Below are positions 7,884-17,393 of a stretch of DNA of 64,000 nucleotides, in pieces. Numbering within the stretch: the stretch's first letter is position 1; each line of letters opens with the position of its first letter. The DNA comes from Bacteroidetes bacterium HGW-Bacteroidetes-5. GTDB taxonomy: Bacteria; Bacteroidota; Bacteroidia; Bacteroidales; UBA932. A program made the position numbers and the translations under genes. Below the pieces are notes generated by a model. The model had not been told where the DNA came from, ran no database searches, and saw only the letters and a list, made by a program, of their open reading frames with translations. The stretch lies in assembly GCA_002842515.1 (NCBI GenBank), contig PHDC01000002.1, forward strand, positions 62,001 through 126,000, given 5' to 3'.

Positions 7884-8618
7884 TTAATCTGCAATATCAT
7901 CATCAAGTATATGGAGTAACGCTGCCTGAGCGGCAATACATCCGAAAACTGCAGGCATATAAGATATTGTACCAACCTGAGATTTTTTATTCTGCTCTTC
8001 AACCGGAATAATTGCATCTGTATCCGGGAGCTCTTCAGAAAAAACCACCTTAAATCCTTTGCTTATTCCAACCTTTCTCAGACGCTTCCTTAACATATAT
8101 GCAAGCGGGCAGTTAAACGATTTGGATATATCTTTCACCTTTATTTTTGTGGCATCTCTCTTTGCACCGGCACCCATAGAGCTCACCAAAGGGATGGAGT
8201 TCTTCACACAATACTGAATAAGAGCAATTTTGGGAGAGAGTGTGTCGATGGCATCAATTACACAATCAATTTTAAGCCCATCCAAAAGGGCAGAGACATT
8301 CTCCTCTGTAAGATACTCCCCTATGGATACAACCTCAAGATCTCTGTTGATATCCTTTAACCTGCTCTCCATAAGCTTTACCTTAGAGTGCCCCAAAGTG
8401 CTGTCCATAGCCAGAAGTTGTCTATTTTTATTAGAAAGATTGACTACATCACTATCCAGGATAACCACCCTTCCGGCACCTGCACGAACTACCATCTCCG
8501 CGGCATAGGCTCCCACACCACCAAGCCCTATTATTGCAAAAGTTCTCTCGTTTAATTTTTCCAAAGACTCTCTTCCAAGAAGTAATTCACTTCTGGATTG
8601 CCACTCGTACTCCTTCAT
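7884..8618 (-). CDS. tcdA: tRNA threonylcarbamoyladenosine dehydratase TcdA (ThiF/HesA family)
   Basis: An E1-like adenylating enzyme that cyclises N6-threonylcarbamoyladenosine at position 37 of tRNA to ct6A, using ATP. The 244 residues include the start motif RSELLLGRESLEKL, the nucleotide-binding GLGGVGAYAAEMVVRAGAG, the NKNRQLLA segment with catalytic Arg, DAIDTLSPK and GAGAKRDATKI. It starts 1 nt downstream of the mazG stop, so the two are cotranscribed. Confidence 0.88.
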   Translation of the reverse strand: MKEYEWQSRSELLLGRESLEKLNERTFAIIGLGGVGAYAAEMVVRAGAGRVVILDSDVVNLSNKNRQLLAMDSTLGHSKVKLMESRLKDINRDLEVVSIGEYLTEENVSALLDGLKIDCVIDAIDTLSPKIALIQYCVKNSIPLVSSMGAGAKRDATKIKVKDISKSFNCPLAYMLRKRLRKVGISKGFKVVFSEELPDTDAIIPVEEQNKKSQVGTISYMPAVFGCIAAQAALLHILDDDIAD

Positions 8619-8619
8619 A

Positions 8620-9432
8620 TTACAACTTTTTTGCCTCCTCCCAAATAAGATCCATCGCCTGTAGAGACATATCTTTAAGAGATCTTCCAGCTTTAATGGT
8701 TTTCTCTTCCAGATAGTTAAATCTTTTAATGAATTTTTTATTTGTCATCTCCAGTGCTGTATCCGGATTTATATTGTACAACCTTGCCGCATTTACAAGT
8801 GAAAAAAGCAGATCTCCAAACTCCTGTTCGGCACGCCTTCCGTCTCCTCCCTCTGCATTTGTGCTCAGAAATTCTCTCTCCTCTTCAACTATCTCTCTTT
8901 CAAACTCGGCTATCTCCTCTCTCACCTTATCCCACACCTGTTCACGAATATCCCAGTCAAATCCCACAGCTCTTGCCTTGTCTTGAATACGATATGCTTT
9001 TACAAGTGATGGAAGCGATCCCGGGACACCACTCAACAGGCTTCTGTTCCCGTTTACCTCTTTTCCTTTGAGCTGCTCCCAATTCTCTATAACCTCACGA
9101 GTGCCGTTCACCTCAGTTTGAGAAAAAACGTGCGGATGCCTGTAAACCAATTTATTGCACAGACCATCAATAATAGTTGAGATATCAAAAACTCCCTGTT
9201 CCCGGCCAATCTTTGCATAAAAAACAATGTGCAAAAGAATATCTCCAAGCTCTTTACCAATGTTGGTGCTCTCCTTTTCCAGGATTGCATCGCTCAACTC
9301 ATAGGTCTCCTCAATCGTGAGAGGTCTTAGAGACTCCATTGTCTGCTCTTTGTCCCAAGGGCACTTAGCCCTTAATTCATCCATAATATCTAAAAGTCTC
9401 TCAAAACTTTTTACTGCCTTCTCTCTTTCCAT
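8620..9432 (-). CDS. mazG: Nucleoside triphosphate pyrophosphohydrolase MazG
   Basis: Hydrolyses NTPs and dNTPs to the monophosphate and PPi as a house-cleaning enzyme. The 270 residues carry the two MazG domains: the N-terminal one with CPWDKEQT and EETYELSDAI plus ELGDILLH, and the C-terminal one with EEIAEFEREI and EQEFGDLLFSLVNAAR, in which paired acidic residues bind Mg2+. The stop of the SAM hydrolase-like gene and this start are adjacent (9433/9432), and tcdA follows by 1 nt, giving a three-gene operon. Confidence 0.93.
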   Translation of the reverse strand: MEREKAVKSFERLLDIMDELRAKCPWDKEQTMESLRPLTIEETYELSDAILEKESTNIGKELGDILLHIVFYAKIGREQGVFDISTIIDGLCNKLVYRHPHVFSQTEVNGTREVIENWEQLKGKEVNGNRSLLSGVPGSLPSLVKAYRIQDKARAVGFDWDIREQVWDKVREEIAEFEREIVEEEREFLSTNAEGGDGRRAEQEFGDLLFSLVNAARLYNINPDTALEMTNKKFIKRFNYLEEKTIKAGRSLKDMSLQAMDLIWEEAKKL

Positions 9433-10242
9433 TTATAATGATTTTTCTTTTTTCTCAATATACTCGGTTTGTGCAAACCTTATTCTTATCTCCGAAGTTG
9501 GATTAATACTCTCTAACAATGCAATATTACCCTGGTTGACGGCAATCTCTAATAATCCTGCCGAGTTAAACAGAGCTATAATCTCTCCCGGAGAGCTGTC
9601 GTTATAGCCTCTTGATATCCTGTTAATCTTTGTATATGGTCCTTGTACAAAAATTGTGAAATCTCTCCCGTTATGAATTGAGTCAAAAACTCTTCTCTCA
9701 ATATTTGTTATTGCATTACCGAAAGAGTCAATGTAAAGCACCCTTCCGGTAATGTTGTTTTCGTTATGGACAACCCCGGGCGAAGACTCTCTCTTGACAT
9801 CGCAGATTTTGGTTCTTGTCTCAAAGCTGTTTGTGCAGATGATATCTACTGCCTCTTTAAACAACTCCAGAGAGTTGAAGCTAGAGAAGGCGATACTTCT
9901 TCCCTTTAGAATCTCAAAACATACTGCAGGAGGATTATCAAACAACAGAGAAAACCTCCCGTCATTCACCCCGACAAAATAGTGCCCCTCTCCAAATACA
10001 ATAACGATATTTGCCCCCGGAGACGGTTCACTCATCACACCCATCAAATGGATTGTATTTTGCGGAAAATGGCGATAAGTAGATTTAATTATGAAAATTT
10101 CCTGCAAAACATCAAAACTCGGAATGGAATTTGTTATATCGACCACACTAATATCGGATGACAAAGATAAAAGCGATCCCTTGAGTGCAGCAAGATAATA
10201 ATCACCATTTTTCCAGTCGCTTGTAATTGTTACTAATGTCAT
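9433..10242 (-). CDS. SAM hydroxide adenosyltransferase (DUF62 / SAM hydrolase family)
   Basis: A 269-residue member of the DUF62 family, which cleaves S-adenosylmethionine to adenosine and methionine with activated water; fluorinases and chlorinases are distant relatives. The N-terminal ITSDWKNGDYYLAALKG takes the place of the canonical TDFG...D motif, VNDGRFSLLF carries the SAM-contacting loop, and a C-terminal beta-barrel with YIDSFGNAITNI is visible. The physiological role is unclear. It is the promoter-proximal gene of the mazG-tcdA operon and is divergent from the CoA-transferase gene. Confidence 0.82.
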   Translation of the reverse strand: MTLVTITSDWKNGDYYLAALKGSLLSLSSDISVVDITNSIPSFDVLQEIFIIKSTYRHFPQNTIHLMGVMSEPSPGANIVIVFGEGHYFVGVNDGRFSLLFDNPPAVCFEILKGRSIAFSSFNSLELFKEAVDIICTNSFETRTKICDVKRESSPGVVHNENNITGRVLYIDSFGNAITNIERRVFDSIHNGRDFTIFVQGPYTKINRISRGYNDSSPGEIIALFNSAGLLEIAVNQGNIALLESINPTSEIRIRFAQTEYIEKKEKSL

Positions 10243-10347
10243 CCTTTAGAACTAATATTATGCAAAGATAGGAAATTTTAATACATTTGCCGCTTGAATT
10301 TATTTCGGTAAAATTATATCAATTCAACTAAATATCAATTATTTATC

Positions 10348-11652
10348 ATGCACAAAAATCTAAAGTTCATCAGTGCCGACGAAGCTGTTAGGGTGGTAAA
10401 ATCGGGTGATCATATTCACCTGAGCAGTGTTGCAAGTGCCCCCAAAATTCTGATTGATGCTCTTATACGCGCAGGAGAGAGAGGTGAGTTAAAGGATGTA
10501 AGAATCCACCACCTCCACACCGAGGGTGATGCCCCATATGCAGACCCAAAATTTGAAGGCATCTTCTTTCACCAGGCATTTTTTGTCGGGAGCAATGTCA
10601 GAAAAAGCGTTCAGGCCGGTTATTCCGATTATATTCCGGTATTTCTGAGCGAAACCCAGAAACTTTACAGAAGTGGAATCCTCCCGTGTAATGTAGCAAT
10701 GATACAGGTCTCATACCCGGACAGACACGGCTTTGTTTCACTGGGAACCTCAGTTGATGCCACACTAGCTGCAATAGAGACTGCAGAGTATGTAATTGCC
10801 GTTGTAAACAAGAGGGTTCCGAGAGCTTGGGGTGATGCAATGATACCACTCAATATGATAGATCTCTTTGTAGAGGATAATACACAACTGGAGCCCGCTC
10901 ACTTTGCAGAGCCGGACCCCATTGAGATAGCAATAGGAAAAAACTGTGCAGCTCTTATTGAAGACGGAGCAACGCTGCAGATGGGTATCGGAGCAATACC
11001 CAATGCCGTTCTGGCACAACTGGGAGGACATAAGAATCTTGGAATCCATACGGAGATGTTTGCAGATGGTGTATTGCCTCTTGTAAATAGCGGGGTGATT
11101 AACGGAGCCAATAAAGTTCTGGACAGAGGTAAGTTGGTTGCAACATTCCTTATGGGTTCTCAGCAGGTGTATGACTTTATCGATGATAACCCTATGGTCT
11201 TAATGCAAGATGTGGCTTATACAAATGACCCGTGTATTATTGCAAAGAATCCTAAAGTTACCGCAATAAACTCTGCGTTGCAGGTAGACCTCACAGGTCA
11301 GGTGTGTGCAGATTCCATAGGTACTAAGCACTATTCCGGAGTTGGAGGACAGGTAGATTTTATTTACGGAGCCTCAATGTCACAGGGTGGTAAAGCAATA
11401 ATTGCAATGCCCTCACTTACAAACAAAGGGGTGAGTAAAATCTCTCCGATTCTTACACCCGGTGCAGGAGTTGTTACCACAAGAAACCACATTCACTGGT
11501 TTGTTACAGAGTTTGGTGCAGTAAATCTTTACGGGAAATCACTTCAGGAGCGTGCACGAATGGTAATCAGTGTGGCACATCCAGACCATCGTGAAGAGTT
11601 AGACAGAGCCGCATTCGAAAGATTCGGCCCTCACTACCACTTTATTGGCTAA
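10348..11652 (+). CDS. Acetyl-CoA hydrolase/4-hydroxybutyrate CoA-transferase family enzyme
   Basis: A 434-residue family I CoA-transferase that moves CoA between acetyl-CoA and a short acid such as butyrate, 4-hydroxybutyrate or succinate. Visible motifs are IGAIPNAVL for CoA binding, the catalytic glutamate in LGIHTEMFADG, and GVGGQVDFIYGA. Length and motifs fit the Cat2/AbfT group. Specificity cannot be read from sequence. It stands alone, divergent from the SAM hydrolase gene and converging on the FKBP gene with a 16-nt gap. In a fermenter it would conserve thioester energy as acetate or butyrate. Confidence 0.85.
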   Translation: MHKNLKFISADEAVRVVKSGDHIHLSSVASAPKILIDALIRAGERGELKDVRIHHLHTEGDAPYADPKFEGIFFHQAFFVGSNVRKSVQAGYSDYIPVFLSETQKLYRSGILPCNVAMIQVSYPDRHGFVSLGTSVDATLAAIETAEYVIAVVNKRVPRAWGDAMIPLNMIDLFVEDNTQLEPAHFAEPDPIEIAIGKNCAALIEDGATLQMGIGAIPNAVLAQLGGHKNLGIHTEMFADGVLPLVNSGVINGANKVLDRGKLVATFLMGSQQVYDFIDDNPMVLMQDVAYTNDPCIIAKNPKVTAINSALQVDLTGQVCADSIGTKHYSGVGGQVDFIYGASMSQGGKAIIAMPSLTNKGVSKISPILTPGAGVVTTRNHIHWFVTEFGAVNLYGKSLQERARMVISVAHPDHREELDRAAFERFGPHYHFIG

Positions 11653-11668
11653 GAAAAAAGATGTTTAT

Positions 11669-12646
11669 CTACTCGGGCAGTACCTCTATGTAAAAATGGA
11701 GTTGCTGCCTTTTTCCGAATGATTGTGTCTCGGTGGCGTATCCCCACTCACTTCCGAAGAAAGTTACAGCCTTGCCTCCGTATCTCATTTTTAGAAGAGT
11801 CTTTGCAAAACCATCAACTACACTGCTTCCGGATGTTGATGACTCTCCAACCTCGTGAATCTCTTGTGTAAGCGGACCGTATGTTTTAGTTGAGTTGTAT
11901 ATCTTGTACTTTCTTGCAGTATCCTCAATGTTTGTATCAAACACAAAGCCGTTTGTAAGTCTTCCCACATAATTATATCTCGCGGTAAGTCCTGCCTTTA
12001 AAGAATCACCGGTACCCTCAACAAGTGACTTATAGTAGTATCCCTTTACCAGAGAGTCCAAGCCATCGTAGTAGATATTACTGAAACGCTGAAGAGTATC
12101 CAGCTCATACTGAGGATAGTCGTCAATAACCTTAACAACCTCTACATCATAAATTGTTGTAGTGGCGTGGTATCTGTCGCTGTTAAGATAGTTAAATTCA
12201 GAGGCCCAGGAGGGAATTATAATCTTTGCACGAGCCCCCTCTTTGAGAGTGAGAAGCGCCTCTTCCAGACCTTTTATAAGTGTAAAATTACCAAGTTCAA
12301 GAAGAATTGGTCCATAATAATTTGCATAGGAGAAGCTACCCAACTGTTTTGCCAGAGCCTCATTTGTAGTAGAGAGGTAGTTACCCTTTAGGTCCAAAGT
12401 GGAATACCTAACAAAAACGGTACTGTTCTCCTTAAATGAAGTGCCTGTTCCCTTTTTTGTATTGATAATATAGACACCGCTTGGGAGAGGCTGGATGCTG
12501 TCTTTATGTACAACTGAAATATATGATTCAAGTATTCGTTTCTCAATGGAGTCGGAACTCTCAACGACCTCTTTCGCACAAGAGGATAAAAATAGTGCAA
12601 TGGTTGTGATAATAAGTGCGAAATTGAGTCTGTGTCTGGTATTCAT
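11669..12646 (-). CDS. FKBP-type peptidyl-prolyl isomerase lipoprotein (two-domain)
   Basis: A lipoprotein of about 325 residues from the ATG at 12646; the signal MNTRHRLNFALIITTIALFLSSC has a lipobox with Cys about residue 24. An upstream in-frame ATG at 12703 would add 19 residues before the signal and is unlikely. Two FKBP-like units follow: the first contains LGNFTLIKGLEEALLTLKEGARAKIIIPS, the second has GFAKTLLKMRYGGKAVTFFGSEWGY. It probably assists folding of envelope proteins, facing the periplasm. It is the third gene of the nrnA operon; paired FKBP lipoproteins (GldI-like) are common in Bacteroidota. Confidence 0.75.
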   Translation of the reverse strand: MNTRHRLNFALIITTIALFLSSCAKEVVESSDSIEKRILESYISVVHKDSIQPLPSGVYIINTKKGTGTSFKENSTVFVRYSTLDLKGNYLSTTNEALAKQLGSFSYANYYGPILLELGNFTLIKGLEEALLTLKEGARAKIIIPSWASEFNYLNSDRYHATTTIYDVEVVKVIDDYPQYELDTLQRFSNIYYDGLDSLVKGYYYKSLVEGTGDSLKAGLTARYNYVGRLTNGFVFDTNIEDTARKYKIYNSTKTYGPLTQEIHEVGESSTSGSSVVDGFAKTLLKMRYGGKAVTFFGSEWGYATETQSFGKRQQLHFYIEVLPE

Positions 12647-12719
12647 TCGTAAAATTATTTCTTGATATCTGTTAATATTCAATGTGAGCCTGCGCAAAAA
12701 CATACAAAGTTATAAAAAT

Positions 12720-13244
12720 TTAATTCTTTTTCACATCTAGTACCCAAACCTCAATGAGCAGAGGAGACATTTTGGGAACGAGACCAATTTGGGTATTACC
12801 AAAACCGTGCCTTGCAGAGAATATTACATAACATCTCTCTCCCTTTTTGACAGAGATAAGCCCCCTATCCATTCCTGAAAGAAGTTTGCCTTTCCCCACA
12901 ACTACCCATTTCGGCTGCATAAAGTCAAAATCCATCTCCAAACCCGCCTCGTTTGCCACGCTCTTAATATTTGTGTCATAGAGAGCTCCTTTGCCGGAGT
13001 TGAAAATATAGGCTGCGTAATTGATTTTTAATGAGTCTCCCGCAACTGCCTCTCCAGAGCCACTCCCCTCCTCCATAACCACTCTCCATACTCCATCTTC
13101 AACCACAACTCTGGAATCTGCAAGTGTCTCTACAAATTTGTCTATTGCAGACTCCTGCTGACTCATAAGGTTAAGTTGCTCCTCTTTTGCGCAAGAGAGG
13201 GGAATTAAAAAGAGTAATGAAAGTATTAAAAAACTCAGCCTCAT
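12720..13244 (-). CDS. FKBP-type peptidyl-prolyl isomerase lipoprotein (GldI-like)
   Basis: A 174-residue lipoprotein with the signal MRLSFLILSLLFLIPLSC and lipobox Cys18. A single FKBP domain covers about residues 60-170, with GDSLKINYAAYIFNSGKG at its start and VVGKGKLLSGMDRGLISVKKGERCYVIFS matching the GWE..L..M..G....I core. It resembles GldI-type isomerases; a gliding role is not implied without other gld genes. The start ATG abuts the nrnA stop (13245), so translation is probably coupled. Confidence 0.8.
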   Translation of the reverse strand: MRLSFLILSLLFLIPLSCAKEEQLNLMSQQESAIDKFVETLADSRVVVEDGVWRVVMEEGSGSGEAVAGDSLKINYAAYIFNSGKGALYDTNIKSVANEAGLEMDFDFMQPKWVVVGKGKLLSGMDRGLISVKKGERCYVIFSARHGFGNTQIGLVPKMSPLLIEVWVLDVKKN

Positions 13245-14345
13245 TTATTTATAATTATTTCTATTATTTATTGATTTACCGGTTGCGATTGTGCCGTTCT
13301 CTTCGCCAGCTCCGTTATCCCCTTTGCATTTATAAAAACTCTGCTCAAGAGCTCTTTCAAAAAATGCGCCAACCTCTTCGAAGTTTATGAATAACTTCCC
13401 TCCGGCAGCCCTCTCGTGGCCACCACCATTGAAATGTAGTCTGGAAAATCTATTGACAGAAAAATCATTCACAGACCTGAGTGAAACCCGTATCTGCCCG
13501 TCACGCTCGGTAAATAGTGCAGATATATTTACCTCTTTTATGTTTAGCGGCAGGTTTACAAAACCCTCGGCATCCCCCTCACTAAAGTCATAGAGCTGTT
13601 GCTCCTCCTTAGAAATGGTAATATACCCAGCACTATACTTCTCAATTATAACCATTTTATTGAGCAGAATATGTCCCATTAACCTCATCCTTTTTTGAGA
13701 AAAACCGCCAAAGACCTTATGTTGAAGAGATTCTTTATCTACTCCCACCGAGAGAATATCGGATGCCATCTTAAAAGTGGCACTGTTAACAGAATTTGAG
13801 AAGTTGTTGGTATCTGTCATCATCCCCACATATAGCGGAGTGGCAACAGATATTTCAATTTTAGAAACCTCACCCTCCAAAGTCAAAATAAGCCAGTATA
13901 GGAGTTCGCAGGTAGAGGAGACCTCTGTATTTGATATAACCAGATTAAAATTATTACAATCCGGAGAGGGGTGGTGATCTATCAATACCCTCTTCGCTCC
14001 GGAATCCAGAATGTGGGCCTCAAGTTCGTCCACTCTTTGCAACTGATTAAAATCCAGAGCTATTATAAGATCGCTGCTATCTGCAAGAGCGATAATCTTT
14101 TGGGGATCCTTTTTGTATATCAGAATCTTCTCTCTGTCATCCAGAAACTCCAGATAATCGGGATAGTCATTTGGCAATACAATGGTTGAGGAGATACCCT
14201 TGGAATGCAGGTAATTTCTCATAGCGACAACCGACCCTACGGCATCTCCATCCGGGTTTGTATGACTGATAATAAGAATGTTGCCGCAAGAGTTTACTAA
14301 CGCTTTAAACCCTTCTGCTTCCTTTGCATTTATGTATCCGTTCAT
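13245..14345 (-). CDS. nrnA: Bifunctional oligoribonuclease / PAP phosphatase NrnA (DHH-DHHA1)
   Basis: Degrades short RNA oligonucleotides and dephosphorylates 3'-phosphoadenosine 5'-phosphate in the cytosol. The DHH domain shows SHTNPDGDAVGS (motif I), ALDFNQLQRV (motif II) and VLIDHHPSPD (motif III), followed by TDTNNF. The DHHA1 domain ends with GGGHERAAGG, the substrate-binding glycine-rich motif. The 366-residue length is slightly longer than usual because of a polar tail of about 25 residues. It leads an operon with the two FKBP lipoproteins. Confidence 0.87.
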   Translation of the reverse strand: MNGYINAKEAEGFKALVNSCGNILIISHTNPDGDAVGSVVAMRNYLHSKGISSTIVLPNDYPDYLEFLDDREKILIYKKDPQKIIALADSSDLIIALDFNQLQRVDELEAHILDSGAKRVLIDHHPSPDCNNFNLVISNTEVSSTCELLYWLILTLEGEVSKIEISVATPLYVGMMTDTNNFSNSVNSATFKMASDILSVGVDKESLQHKVFGGFSQKRMRLMGHILLNKMVIIEKYSAGYITISKEEQQLYDFSEGDAEGFVNLPLNIKEVNISALFTERDGQIRVSLRSVNDFSVNRFSRLHFNGGGHERAAGGKLFINFEEVGAFFERALEQSFYKCKGDNGAGEENGTIATGKSINNRNNYK

Positions 14346-14478
14346 ATTAAAATAATTAGGACAAAAATAGGAAAATATATTGCGGGGTCTAAATATTTAT
14401 TTTACTTTTGTGGAACTTATTGCGCAAAGCGCATTTACCATAGATAAAGAGAGACTAATATAAATTCTATAATAAACA

Positions 14479-15084
14479 ATGAAAAAGATCTTAATAATTG
14501 TTGTAATGCCTATAATCATAATTGTTTTAGGCTATCTAATCTACCGCAGCGTTCAGCAACCGGTAATTTTTGAAAAACAGAGAAAGATAAGAGAGAGTGT
14601 ATGTGTAGAAAGGCTTAAGGATATCCGGACCCTTCAGGTTGCATACAAATCCAGGTTCAACAAATTTACCGGAGACTTGGACACTCTAATAGATTTCTAC
14701 AAAAACGGAGAGATTACAATAGTTAGACAAATCGGTTCTATGGATGACTCTGTTGCTGTTGCACAAAAGAGGGTGTTCCGCGACAGTATCAAAATTTCTG
14801 TTAGAGATACATTGCTCAAAAGACCGGGTTTTATAGTTGACTCTATTGCCTACATCCCATTCAGCGGAGGCAAAAAGATGGTTATGAAATCTATCATAGC
14901 TAAAGTATCCGGAGTAGACGTTCCTCTTTTTGAAGCAGGAGCCCCATTTGACTTCTTACTTCAGGGTCTGGAGAGACAACTTATTGTAAACCTTAATGCA
15001 GACAGAGACCTTCAGGGTCGTTATCCGGGTCTTAAAGTTGGTAGCATTGATGCACCAAACAACAATGCAGGTAACTGGGAATAA
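14479..15084 (+). CDS. Conserved Bacteroidota membrane-anchored protein of unknown function
   Basis: I do not recognise a named family. The 201-residue product has one N-terminal transmembrane anchor (IILIVVMPIIIIVLGYLIY at residues 4-22), a short region containing RLKDIRTLQVAYKSRFNKFTGDLDTLIDFYKNGE, typical of pilin-like or transport-adaptor proteins, and a C-terminal globular part ending ASIDAPNNNAGNWE-like. A candidate -7 box TACTTTTG lies at 14403-14410. It is followed 5 nt later by the DUF3822 gene, a pairing that suggests a joint role. Confidence 0.6.
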   Translation: MKKILIIVVMPIIIIVLGYLIYRSVQQPVIFEKQRKIRESVCVERLKDIRTLQVAYKSRFNKFTGDLDTLIDFYKNGEITIVRQIGSMDDSVAVAQKRVFRDSIKISVRDTLLKRPGFIVDSIAYIPFSGGKKMVMKSIIAKVSGVDVPLFEAGAPFDFLLQGLERQLIVNLNADRDLQGRYPGLKVGSIDAPNNNAGNWE

Positions 15085-15089
15085 ATATT

Positions 15090-15902
15090 ATGCCTATAAT
15101 TGTCAATAGTCAGCCTCAGCTGGGAAAGACAACTGATTACAGACTATCCATTCAAGCTGACTTGAATGGATTTTCTTTTTCGGTTACAGACGAAAAGCAG
15201 AAGAGCCTTCTCTTCCTCTACTCATCGGATTTCTTAATGGATGTAGAGGATATGGACTCTTTTGTGAAGAAGTGCTCAGATCTCTTTGCCACTCTGCCAC
15301 TGTTGAGAAGTAAGTTCAGCAGAGTTAATGTCATCTATAACACAGAGAAGTACTCTGCAATTCCTGCCAAATTACACAAAAAAGGAGAGGAGATTAAAGT
15401 CCTTAACAAACTTCATAAACTGGACGATCTGGACGAGATAAATACCGTTCGGGTTATAAAAGAGAATATGGTTGTAGTTTTCGCGGTAAACAGTACTTTT
15501 CTGAATATGGTAAAGGAGTACCAACCGGAATTTAATCTATACCCTTCTGTATTCTGCCACCTTACATATCTGCCTCTTTTTGAAGAGTACAACAAAATCT
15601 CCTTTAGCTTTATCAAAGGGGTAGTCTCATTAACAGCCGCAGAGGGCGATAAGATTATCTACTGCAACTCATTCCCTGCTTTTCACTTTAACTCTGCACT
15701 CTATTTTCTTCTTTTAACCCTCAAAGAGGTTCAGTTTAATCCTGAGACTACGACTGTTTATATAAGTGGCAACATTCGTGATTTGGAGATTTTCGATATA
15801 GCTAAATATTTCTCGAAGATTAAATATTTCCGAAACCCCGAGATACCACTCCCGGACCAGTTTACAGAACTCAAATACTCATCGCTTCTGTTTGAATTAT
15901 AG
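15090..15902 (+). CDS. DUF3822 family protein
   Basis: A 270-residue cytosolic protein of the Bacteroidota-specific DUF3822 family, whose structure is expected to resemble an actin/ASKHA-like two-lobe fold but whose function is unknown. Recognised from YRLSIQADLNGFSFSVTDE at the N-terminus, the central PLLRSKFSRVNVIYNTEKYSAIP and the tail VYISGNIRDLEIF...KYFRNPEI. In this phylum the gene often neighbours rsmD; here a solute-binding lipoprotein gene lies between them. Confidence 0.72.
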   Translation: MPIIVNSQPQLGKTTDYRLSIQADLNGFSFSVTDEKQKSLLFLYSSDFLMDVEDMDSFVKKCSDLFATLPLLRSKFSRVNVIYNTEKYSAIPAKLHKKGEEIKVLNKLHKLDDLDEINTVRVIKENMVVVFAVNSTFLNMVKEYQPEFNLYPSVFCHLTYLPLFEEYNKISFSFIKGVVSLTAAEGDKIIYCNSFPAFHFNSALYFLLLTLKEVQFNPETTTVYISGNIRDLEIFDIAKYFSKIKYFRNPEIPLPDQFTELKYSSLLFEL

Positions 15903-15938
15903 CCCCTGTTGGGATTATTCAAGATAAATTTTAAAATT

Positions 15939-17381
15939 ATGAAAAAGAGCTCTTTTTTTATGGGCATAGTGCTAATGGCACTAACTCTGCTTATATGGGG
16001 ATGTGAAAAATCTACTACAGATGCGTACCCCTACACTTTTAAGTTTATAACAGAAAACTACAAACCTCTAAACTATATAGAAAACTCTGTTGTAGAGGGA
16101 CTTGCTCCCGATTTGCTTAAGGAGATATGCAAAAGAATGAATATTCCATTCATAGTGGAGCTCCTACCGTGGAACGAAGGTTACGCTCTTACTCAAAACA
16201 CTCCAAATGCAGTCCTATTCTCAACAGTTCTGAACAGTTCCAGGAAAGATCTTTTCAAATGGGCAGGGCCAATCGCCTCTTTAGATTGGGTTTTTTACAG
16301 TTTGCCTTCGTTTATAAACACAATTAACTCCCTGGATGACGCAAAAAAGAGCGGAATCAAGATTGGTGTAGTCAAAGACTACTCAATAGAGCAATATCTA
16401 AAACAGGAGGGGTTCACAAATTTTATTTACTGCACAGATAATGTAAATGCATTTGATAAACTTATCAAAGGGGAGATTGACCTTTACCCTTGTGATAAAA
16501 TAACAGCCCAGGCGGCTCTTAAATCGCTAAATAAATCTATCTACTCGGTTACCGCCAAGTATACCATTCGCACAGATCTTTTATACTATGCATTTAACAA
16601 GCAGGTTCCGGATGAGGTTGTCGCAGATTTTCAACAGACAATAGATATACTAAAGAGAGAGGGCAAATTAAGAGCTCTCACTCAGGAGTACCTAAATTCA
16701 CTTGACTCCCCTGGCGTACTTCAGGTTTACACAGAGCAGTATCCTCCCCTCACCTTCCGCAATATTAACGGAGAGATTACAGGTTTCGGTACAGATGTAG
16801 CATTGGAGATAATGAAAAGAACCGGTTCGCTTGAGCACATTAAACTCTCCAACTGGAGTAACGGTTACGAACTGGCACTCAATAACCCTAATGTGTGTCT
16901 GTTTACTATGGACCGCACCCCATTAAGGCAGAACCTATTTCAGTGGGTTGGCCCTATCGGTACAAATACAACCTGGTTTTACACCAAAGCCGGTTCCGGG
17001 ATAACCATAACCTCCATAGATAATGCAAAAACATTAACTTCAATAGGTACTGTGACCTCCTGGTTTTCGGACCAGCATCTGAGAAGTCTTGGTTTCAACA
17101 ATCTGGTTTCCGACTCAGATCCAAAAGTTATGGCAAAAAAACTTATGGATGGAGAGATCAAAGCATTTGTATGCTCCGGCGTTACTTTTGGAGATATACT
17201 TAAGGAGATTGGCTATCAGTATAGCTCTGTGGTTCCGGCCTTCTCACTAATGTCATCGGACTACTTCATTGCTTTTTCCAAGAACACTCCGGAATCTGTT
17301 GTAAGCAAATGGCAGACAGCTCTTGAATCTGCAAAACAGGACGGGACCTATAACGCAATATATAGTAAATGGTTTCAGTAA
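15939..17381 (+). CDS. Tandem periplasmic solute-binding (SBP_bac_3) lipoprotein
   Basis: A 480-residue lipoprotein starting at ATG 15939 (signal MKKSSFFMGIVLMALTLLIWGC, lipobox Cys22); an upstream ATG at 15909 would bury the signal. Two complete SBP_bac_3 domains occur in tandem: residues about 30-250 (TFKFITENYKPLNYIENSVVEG... DLLKEIC) and about 255-480 (VLQVYTEQYPPLTFRNINGEI... DVALEIM). Each has the type II fold motif GIKIGVVKDYS or its equivalent. No ABC permease or ATPase gene, kinase or GGDEF partner is adjacent, so the protein is either an orphan binding protein or a sensory subunit. The ligand could be an amino acid. Confidence 0.78.
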   Translation: MKKSSFFMGIVLMALTLLIWGCEKSTTDAYPYTFKFITENYKPLNYIENSVVEGLAPDLLKEICKRMNIPFIVELLPWNEGYALTQNTPNAVLFSTVLNSSRKDLFKWAGPIASLDWVFYSLPSFINTINSLDDAKKSGIKIGVVKDYSIEQYLKQEGFTNFIYCTDNVNAFDKLIKGEIDLYPCDKITAQAALKSLNKSIYSVTAKYTIRTDLLYYAFNKQVPDEVVADFQQTIDILKREGKLRALTQEYLNSLDSPGVLQVYTEQYPPLTFRNINGEITGFGTDVALEIMKRTGSLEHIKLSNWSNGYELALNNPNVCLFTMDRTPLRQNLFQWVGPIGTNTTWFYTKAGSGITITSIDNAKTLTSIGTVTSWFSDQHLRSLGFNNLVSDSDPKVMAKKLMDGEIKAFVCSGVTFGDILKEIGYQYSSVVPAFSLMSSDYFIAFSKNTPESVVSKWQTALESAKQDGTYNAIYSKWFQ

Positions 17382-17393
17382 ACAGTTAAATTG

